From: Tianweitania sp. UT-5YL-CI-8
Lineage (GTDB): Bacteria; Pseudomonadota; Alphaproteobacteria; Rhizobiales; Rhizobiaceae
Reading direction: 5' to 3'
DNA length: 64,000 nt
Assembly (NCBI RefSeq): GCF_030010215.1
Contig: NZ_JASCRR010000015.1
Location: 1 to 64,000 of the forward strand
Part shown: piece after piece, positions 59,725-64,000 of the stretch
How positions within the stretch are numbered: position 1 is the first letter of the stretch
Layout: every line of letters starts with the position of its first letter
Notes under the pieces: model-generated
Told to the model about the DNA's origin: nothing
Databases searched by the model: none
Seen by the model: the letters and a program-made list of their open reading frames with translations, nothing else
Program-made: the position numbers and the translations under genes

Positions 59725-60603
59725 TCAAACCCGCCGCGCCGTCACCCGCCCGAAGAGACCCTGCGGCCTCAGCATCAGGATCGCGACAAGAAGCAGCAGA
59801 GATGCCAGATCTTGGTAGGCGCCGCCGATCTTGTAGGCCGTCAGCATCGCCGCCACACCGACAAGGGGACCGCCGATGAGGGTGCCGACATTGCTGCCAA
59901 TCCCACCGACCACAGCCGCGACGAAGCCATTCAACACGTATTTCAGACCTGCGTCCGGGCTTACCGAAATGACGGGCGCCACCAGGAATCCCACCGAACC
60001 AACCATGAGACCACTGATGGCGAAGGCTATAAGCTGAAGCCTCCGAACCGGCAGGCCAGCCGCGCGTGCGGCATCGAAATCCTGCGACAGAGCACTGATT
60101 GCCAGCCCGATGAATGTTTTTCGCAAAAACAAACGCAGAGCGACATACCAGAAGACCATGGCAAAGATCGCAAGACCATAAGCCCCAGGAGTTCGCGTAC
60201 CAAGGATGCGGAAGCTCGGCATGACATTGGACACCGAGTAGGCGAATGGGCCCTGGGTAATCATGAGAACGGCACCGATGATCACCGAAACCGAAACTGT
60301 CGAGATCAGCCACGAATCCTGCTCGACTGACGACCTTAAGGGAAGAAGGGTGATATAGCCCTGGAAGGCCACCAGCGCGGCGATACCCAGCCCAGTCGCC
60401 ACGAGCATCGCCAGCCACCAGGCCATTCCCACCTGATTGGCGAGGAAATATGCGGCGAACCCGCCAAGGATGAACATATTGCCTTGCGCGAAGTTGAAGA
60501 TATTTGTGGCGCCATGGACGATGTTAAAGCTCATCGCGATAGTTGCAAAGATTGACCCTATGGCGATCCCGCGAATAACGATGATCAGGATTTCGCTTAG
60601 CAT
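59725..60603 (-). CDS. livH: LivH-type permease of the second importer (292 aa)
   Basis: Eight or so hydrophobic segments and the LivH signatures IVHGATNIFNFAQGNMFILGG and VAAVVGGIGSNVGTLIGGPLVGV are present. It is the first gene of the 14-gene leftward operon. A palindrome copy lies 90 bp upstream. No receptor gene is adjacent; the orphan livK at 42.5 kb is the likely partner. The transporter should bring a steroid-derived acid across the inner membrane, by context. Confidence 0.87.
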   Translation of the reverse strand: MLSEILIIVIRGIAIGSIFATIAMSFNIVHGATNIFNFAQGNMFILGGFAAYFLANQVGMAWWLAMLVATGLGIAALVAFQGYITLLPLRSSVEQDSWLISTVSVSVIIGAVLMITQGPFAYSVSNVMPSFRILGTRTPGAYGLAIFAMVFWYVALRLFLRKTFIGLAISALSQDFDAARAAGLPVRRLQLIAFAISGLMVGSVGFLVAPVISVSPDAGLKYVLNGFVAAVVGGIGSNVGTLIGGPLVGVAAMLTAYKIGGAYQDLASLLLLVAILMLRPQGLFGRVTARRV

Positions 60604-60812
60604 GCCCCCCCCAGTTGTTGTCGTCGTTCCGTGGGCAGTTTACCGTCGGAGCCGAATTCCTTTGGATCATATCAGCCTGAGGCTAGAAAGAGGCATCGTT
60701 CGAATGGACTAACGCCGATGTGCGGAACGGTTATGGAGCACGCAATCGTTAAGACGCTTGGAGCGTCACCAAGGCACGAGTCAGATGTTGAGGGCACTGA
60801 CGGCCGATAACT
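60604..60812. other. Intergenic region upstream of livH
   Basis: No gene is seen. Apart from the palindrome at 60693 and a C-rich run beside the livH start, nothing recognisable is present. It should hold the main promoter of the 14-gene operon. Confidence 0.5.
60693..60712 (+). promoter_or_regulatory. Operator-like palindrome, site 9 (in front of the livH operon)
   Basis: GCATCGTTCGAATGGACTAA matches the consensus at 18 or 19 positions. It lies 90 bp ahead of livH and is the last copy before the conjugation genes. Confidence 0.65.
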
Positions 60813-60905
60813 TCAGGATTCATTGATCAGCCAGAAAATGACAGCGGCTGCGATGCAGATTGCGGAGAAACGCTCGCGCACATTGAATAGCCCGCATTCT
60901 GTAGA
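60813..60905 (-). pseudogene. C-terminal stub with a membrane helix
   Basis: A frame ending here encodes RERFSAICIAAAVIFWLINES, a single hydrophobic helix near a C-terminus. No beginning is found, because an IS3-type fragment interrupts the sequence on its upstream side. It is probably the end of a plasmid gene destroyed by that insertion. Identity is unknown. Confidence 0.35.
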
Positions 60906-60916
60906 CACCTTCGGGG

Positions 60917-61233
60917 TTAGATTTGGTGTCGTCGCACGAACTCGACTGGCGAGAGCATACCACTGCGGGGTATCGGGCCGGCGCCGATAGCCAATCTGGG
61001 CCTGGACCTTATCCCGGCCAGTGTGGCCAGACGCGCTATACGGTTGGCGAAACTAGTCTCACCCTGGTCCAACCTGTCGTCCTGCAACTTGCGGTAGACA
61101 TAGACCTTGCCGCTCTGCTTCCAGGCATCTTCGATAAGATGGGTCTGGCGAATGTTTCCTGGGTCTGTTTGTTCAGTGGATGTTTGAGCCAAGCATAAAA
61201 GCCGCTGGGGAGGATGTGCAGGCACCGGCACAT
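60917..61233 (-). pseudogene. IS3-family orfB transposase remnant with deletion and frameshift
   Basis: The first frame reads MCRCLHILPSGFYAWLKHPL, and a second frame continues SGKVYVYRKLQDDRLDQGE and NRIARLATLAGI; both are typical of the N-terminal part of IS3-family OrfB. The sequence then jumps to a C-terminal-type RSGMLSPVEFVRRHQ. The DDE core is therefore deleted, and there is at least one frameshift. It separates the catabolic operon from traH. Confidence 0.65.
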
Positions 61234-61385
61234 GGCGCCTGTGTTAATCCGCCTGCTGCCGGAGCTCTACAAGGAGGTCCTGATCTCAAGCTCCGCGCCT
61301 CCCCGGTTCCAAAAACTGCCCGCAAAGGCCAATCCGTTCGACACTGCGTCGATCAGCTTCATCGTCAGTCGCGGCATGCCGACAT

Positions 61386-62006
61386 TTACGGCTCCTGAGC
61401 GCGGATACTTGACAGGTCCACGCGGATTCCGGCCTTGTTGGGATGGTCGGAACCCTCCCTGCCGGCTCGCTCGTTGCCGGGCAACGGCATTTTTTCTTCG
61501 GGTTCGCCCAGATCTGGCGTCTGCACTGGTGACTCCAACTTGACACCGCCCGGGTCCTGAGCGGTGAACACAGCCGTGCCCTCGAAATACCCGGTCTGCC
61601 AGGCAATGATCGCATCGTCGAACACCTGCGGCAGAACGTCCTTGTCGGTCGGATTGCCGTACCATTTGGTGACGATGCGATAGAGCTTCGCGAACAGAGC
61701 AGTTCCGGTCCGAAGATTGGCGCAGGTATCGACAAGGTCGGATTTCAGCTCGCCGGCTTCCACGACACCGAGACCGGCCGGATATTGCGTGACGCCGACG
61801 CGCACGACGTTTCGGCCGACATGCTGGCCGATGAGGTTCATTGCCTCGTCCGCCGTCGTGGGCTTCGGGACGAGCATGACACGATTGCCCGAGAGGACCG
61901 TAACAGCCAGCGGATCCTGCGACCCTGCCCGCTCGATGAACTGTTCAACGACCGCCGGCTTCAGCCCGGGATCGCTGCATTCCTTGATGAGTGCGGCATC
62001 GACCAT
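61386..62006 (-). CDS. traH: Conjugal transfer protein TraH (206 aa)
   Basis: The protein begins MVDAALIKECSDPGLKPAVVEQFIERAGSQDPLAVTV and continues AIIAWQTGYFEGTAVFTAQDPGGVKLESP, as I recall for TraH of Ti and rhizobial plasmids. Its function is not established in detail; it is encoded at the end of the traA-traF-traB-traH cluster. The ATG used follows AAGGAA; a TTG three codons earlier is an alternative. It lies 13 bp behind traB. Confidence 0.82.
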   Translation of the reverse strand: MVDAALIKECSDPGLKPAVVEQFIERAGSQDPLAVTVLSGNRVMLVPKPTTADEAMNLIGQHVGRNVVRVGVTQYPAGLGVVEAGELKSDLVDTCANLRTGTALFAKLYRIVTKWYGNPTDKDVLPQVFDDAIIAWQTGYFEGTAVFTAQDPGGVKLESPVQTPDLGEPEEKMPLPGNERAGREGSDHPNKAGIRVDLSSIRAQEP

Positions 62007-62019
62007 CGCGAACAATTCC

Positions 62020-63285
62020 TTATCTGTTGAAAGCCGTGACGACGGGTAGTCCGAACAGTTTTGCCCAGGCGACCACGCTCGCGTTCTGAATGGCGACGAT
62101 CGATGTGCCGTCCGTCCACCAGCCGTTGCCAGTGGCGACTATTGCAATCGGGGAACGCAGCATCGACTGCAGGACGGGCCAGAGGATGAGCTGCTCGTAG
62201 CAGATCAGCGGCAATATCCTTGTCCCGGCGAGATTTACGACCGGATTGGCGAAGAAGTACGCCCGAGCGCCGCCGCCTTGCCCCGTCCAGGCCCGCCAAG
62301 GCTGCCACATCGAAACCGGAACCGGCATGCGCTCGCGATAGAGGACGCGGTCTCCACCAGCCGAGATCGCCGCCATGACATTGTCATAACCGCTGGCATC
62401 GAGGACGGCCGCGCCGGCGATCACAGTTAGCTCTGAGCCTTGCAAACCTTGCTGCCAGAGGCTCGCGACGGTTGGTGTCCAGAAGCCCAGTGCACTTTCG
62501 GGAAGAACGATGAACCGTGTTTTCGCCGAGGCCGCCGCGAGCACCGTTGCGATCAGGCCACGGTGATAGCCAAGCGAGCCGTCTCGCCCGAGGCTCTCGC
62601 CCTGTTCGAGGTCGACGCCCTTCCATCTCTCGGGTAGATTCGGTGATGTCCACGTAGCGGCGGACCAGAGCCAAAATCCTCCCAGGACAATGGCGGCAGC
62701 CGGCCAATATCGAGATGTCATCATCGCGAGGCCGGCTGTCATCGCGACCAGCCCCCACCATCCCCATCCCGGAAAGAGCACACCCGTAGCGGTGAGCGGA
62801 TGCGCCCAGCCGGTTATGCCGAGGGGCGGCAGTCCCATGAGCATCGCCGCCGCCAGATAGCGCGCCGCCATTGCCATTCCCGCTCGACCATCTCCCGGAG
62901 ACTTGCCTTCCGGTTGCCCTTTCCAGAGCGCCGCATGGACGCCGGCGAAGGAGAGCGAAGCAGCTGTCCAGAGCAGAAGCCCAGGCCAGAGATCGGCGGC
63001 ATAGAAGTTGGCGACGCCCTGCGGCAGCCCACGCGAGGCGGCCAGAAAATATCCGGCCGACACGAGCAACGCCGTCAGCCGCGACGGCGACATCGCCCAG
63101 AGCGCCGGAAACAACACAGCGACAGGAAGGGTCAGGACATGACCGCTCCAGGCAATCCAGCCGCAAGCGACAGATACGGCAATGAGCAGGCAGGATCGCC
63201 GCCAGTTACGGTTCGAAAGTGAGGACCGGCTGCGCCAGGCCGAGAAGGCCCGTGTCGGGAACCGGTCCAAAGTACCGAGAGTCAT
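62020..63285 (-). CDS. traB: Conjugal transfer protein TraB (421 aa)
   Basis: The N-terminal half is a run of hydrophobic helices ([18 protein letters not shown] onward). The C-terminal half is a nitrilase-like domain, as in apolipoprotein N-acyltransferase, with Glu in [12 protein letters not shown] and Cys in [13 protein letters not shown]. This is the TraB protein of Ti-type transfer systems. The expected start is near the end of traF; the only nearby ATG begins inside traF by 80 bp (MTLGTLDRF), so the true start is unsure. It is complete otherwise and has no frameshift. Confidence 0.8.
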   Translation of the reverse strand: MTLGTLDRFPTRAFSAWRSRSSLSNRNWRRSCLLIAVSVACGWIAWSGHVLTLPVAVLFPALWAMSPSRLTALLVSAGYFLAASRGLPQGVANFYAADLWPGLLLWTAASLSFAGVHAALWKGQPEGKSPGDGRAGMAMAARYLAAAMLMGLPPLGITGWAHPLTATGVLFPGWGWWGLVAMTAGLAMMTSRYWPAAAIVLGGFWLWSAATWTSPNLPERWKGVDLEQGESLGRDGSLGYHRGLIATVLAAASAKTRFIVLPESALGFWTPTVASLWQQGLQGSELTVIAGAAVLDASGYDNVMAAISAGGDRVLYRERMPVPVSMWQPWRAWTGQGGGARAYFFANPVVNLAGTRILPLICYEQLILWPVLQSMLRSPIAIVATGNGWWTDGTSIVAIQNASVVAWAKLFGLPVVTAFNR

Positions 63286-63732
63286 AGGAGCTCGCAAAGG
63301 AGGAGTGAAGAAACAGGGTTCCTGGCGGCACGATGCCGCCCGTGCACGACGTGAGCGCCCTGCCCTCGCCATCGCGTCTTCGGACGATTGAGGAAGCAAG
63401 AGGCCTGCCATCGACGGTGACATTCGCGCCAATCTCCACATGCTGTCCGGGAAGCGCCGCTACTGATTGATCAGCGGCGCGAAGCCACTGGGGCAGAGGC
63501 CACGCCTGACATAGCCGCGGCGCCGTGCCTCCTCGAATGACGCGGTCGGCGGTGGGCAGATGAACACCAGATCGCCGGTCTCGACCGGACGGTGGAGAGC
63601 CTCGATGCGCCAGAGCCCAAGCGGTTCGCTCGGCGTCAGGTTCAACCGAAAGCCGCCCATATAGGCGATCGCCGCCAGACCGGCGACCACCCCGCCGGCG
63701 CCGGCCAGGAACAGGAGAACGCGCCACCTCAT
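63206..63732 (-). pseudogene. traF: TraF conjugal signal peptidase with single-base frameshift
   Basis: The first frame runs from the ATG overlapping the traA stop: [20 protein letters not shown] (membrane anchor), then [15 protein letters not shown] with the presumed catalytic Ser, and [16 protein letters not shown], where a TAG follows almost at once. Homology resumes in the next frame at [16 protein letters not shown] and continues to the correct C-terminus [20 protein letters not shown]. One base is missing near 63466, in the codon where related proteins have the catalytic Lys (PLIK-x-VAALPG). As it stands the pilin-processing peptidase is inactive, unless this is a sequencing error. Confidence 0.78.
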
Positions 63733-64000
63733 TGCTTCAGCACCGGCGTCTGGCGCTGGGCGAGACGCAAATCCTCGGCCTGCCGCAGGGTCTGGACGGT
63801 GCGCTCGTGAGCGGCGATCTGCTGGGCCGTGCGCATGATCGGCCAGGCTTCCCTCAGACGCTCCTTCTGCTCGGGCTGCATCCCTTCGGAGAGTTTGTCG
63901 AAGAGCTTTCCGGAGGGTTCCCGCGCGGCATTGGTGAGCATGGCACGCGCGCCGAAGCGTTCGGTGACAGCTTGGTTGAACCCGTCGATCTCCAGCTTGG
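63729..64000 (-). CDS. traA: TraA relaxase/helicase, C-terminal end (partial)
   Basis: The frame is open to the window edge and encodes [42 protein letters not shown] and the end [23 protein letters not shown], as I recall for the C-terminus of TraA of Ti-type plasmids. TraA nicks the origin of transfer and unwinds the transferred strand. About 90 residues are visible. Its stop overlaps the traF start (ATGA). Confidence 0.8.
   Translation of the reverse strand, partial: KLEIDGFNQAVTERFGARAMLTNAAREPSGKLFDKLSEGMQPEQKERLREAWPIMRTAQQIAAHERTVQTLRQAEDLRLAQRQTPVLKQ

Noticed and set aside
61267-61374. 35-codon minus-strand frame behind traH (MPRLTMKLIDAV...)
   Set aside because: It is too short to judge, has no clear ribosome site, and could be a fragment or chance frame.
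1-64000. CRISPR arrays, tRNA, rRNA and riboswitches
   Set aside because: None was seen by eye on either strand; short regular repeats are limited to IS ends and the dispersed palindrome.

Overview
The window looks like part of a large plasmid or integrative element from an alphaproteobacterium of the Rhizobiales (Rhizobium/Agrobacterium/Mesorhizobium-like). The right edge (61.4-64.0 kb) carries traA(partial)-traF-traB-traH in the order and with the overlaps of Ti-type conjugation systems. The left edge (0-1.95 kb) is a graveyard of insertion sequences (an IS21-like end, two ISNCY-type transposase fragments, two IS30-type left ends). An eroded IS3 fragment lies between the catabolic block and traH. 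No rRNA, tRNA or CRISPR array was seen.

Between these borders lies an almost unbroken 58-kb catabolic block. From memory of the families (no alignment was run), it contains convincing counterparts of nearly the whole mycobacterial KstR2 regulon, which degrades the last two steroid rings (C and D) via HIP, the 7a-methyl-hexahydroindanedione propionate left after removal of rings A/B. The counterparts are FadD3 (44.8 kb), FadE30 (7.2 kb) with a partner subunit, IpdC, IpdF and EchA20 (3.1-5.7 kb), IpdA/IpdB (27.7-29.4 kb), FadA6 (49.7 kb) and the FadE31/FadE32 pair (50.8-53.1 kb). A TetR regulator (11.3 kb) has a KstR2-like C-terminal segment. No ring A/B genes (kstD, kshAB, hsaACBD) are in the window.

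Layout. 1.97-9.49 kb (-): nine-gene ipd/fadE30 operon. 9.75-12.09 kb (+): NTF2-like, SDR, TetR. 12.09-17.05 kb (-): epimerase, NTF2-like, two SDRs, thiolase, VOC. 17.26-18.79 kb (+): acyl-CoA ligase. 18.80-24.26 kb (-): a branched-chain-type ABC importer with fused LivH-LivM, plus an SDR. 24.56-34.14 kb (+): eight genes, namely quinone reductase, FadB-type fusion, ipdAB, an acyl-CoA dehydrogenase/kinase/SDR trio resembling the levulinate (Lva) 4-hydroxyacyl-CoA route, and a GMC oxidoreductase. 34.15-37.63 kb: a flavin monooxygenase/flavin reductase/VOC operon divergent from a LysR regulator. 37.73-44.6 kb: SDR, MFS exporter, TIM-barrel protein, LuxR-type regulator, a second LivK and another SDR. 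44.83-46.42 kb (+): fadD3. 46.55-60.60 kb (-): a 14-gene operon from a second Liv importer (fused LivM-LivG) through thioesterase, GMC, aldo/keto reductase, crotonase, fadE pair, fadA6, PaaY-like, SDR and NTF2-like genes to an Old Yellow Enzyme.

The clearest undescribed signal is a 20-bp imperfect palindrome, consensus GCATCGTCYGAANRGACTAR (core TCGTCY-N4-RGACKA). I found it at nine good and three weaker positions, almost all in front of the catabolic and transport operons on both strands. It ties the dispersed operons into one likely regulon. It is absent from the LysR/monooxygenase module and from the regulators' own promoters. Genes within operons are tightly coupled (many ATGA, GTGA or TTGA overlaps). 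The likely flow is uptake by the two Liv systems, CoA activation, side-chain oxidation by FadE30 and its partners, ring opening by IpdC, IpdF, EchA20 and IpdAB, thiolysis by FadA6, and conversion of the methyl-oxo-dioate remainder to central metabolites by the FadE31/32, FadB and Lva-like enzymes.
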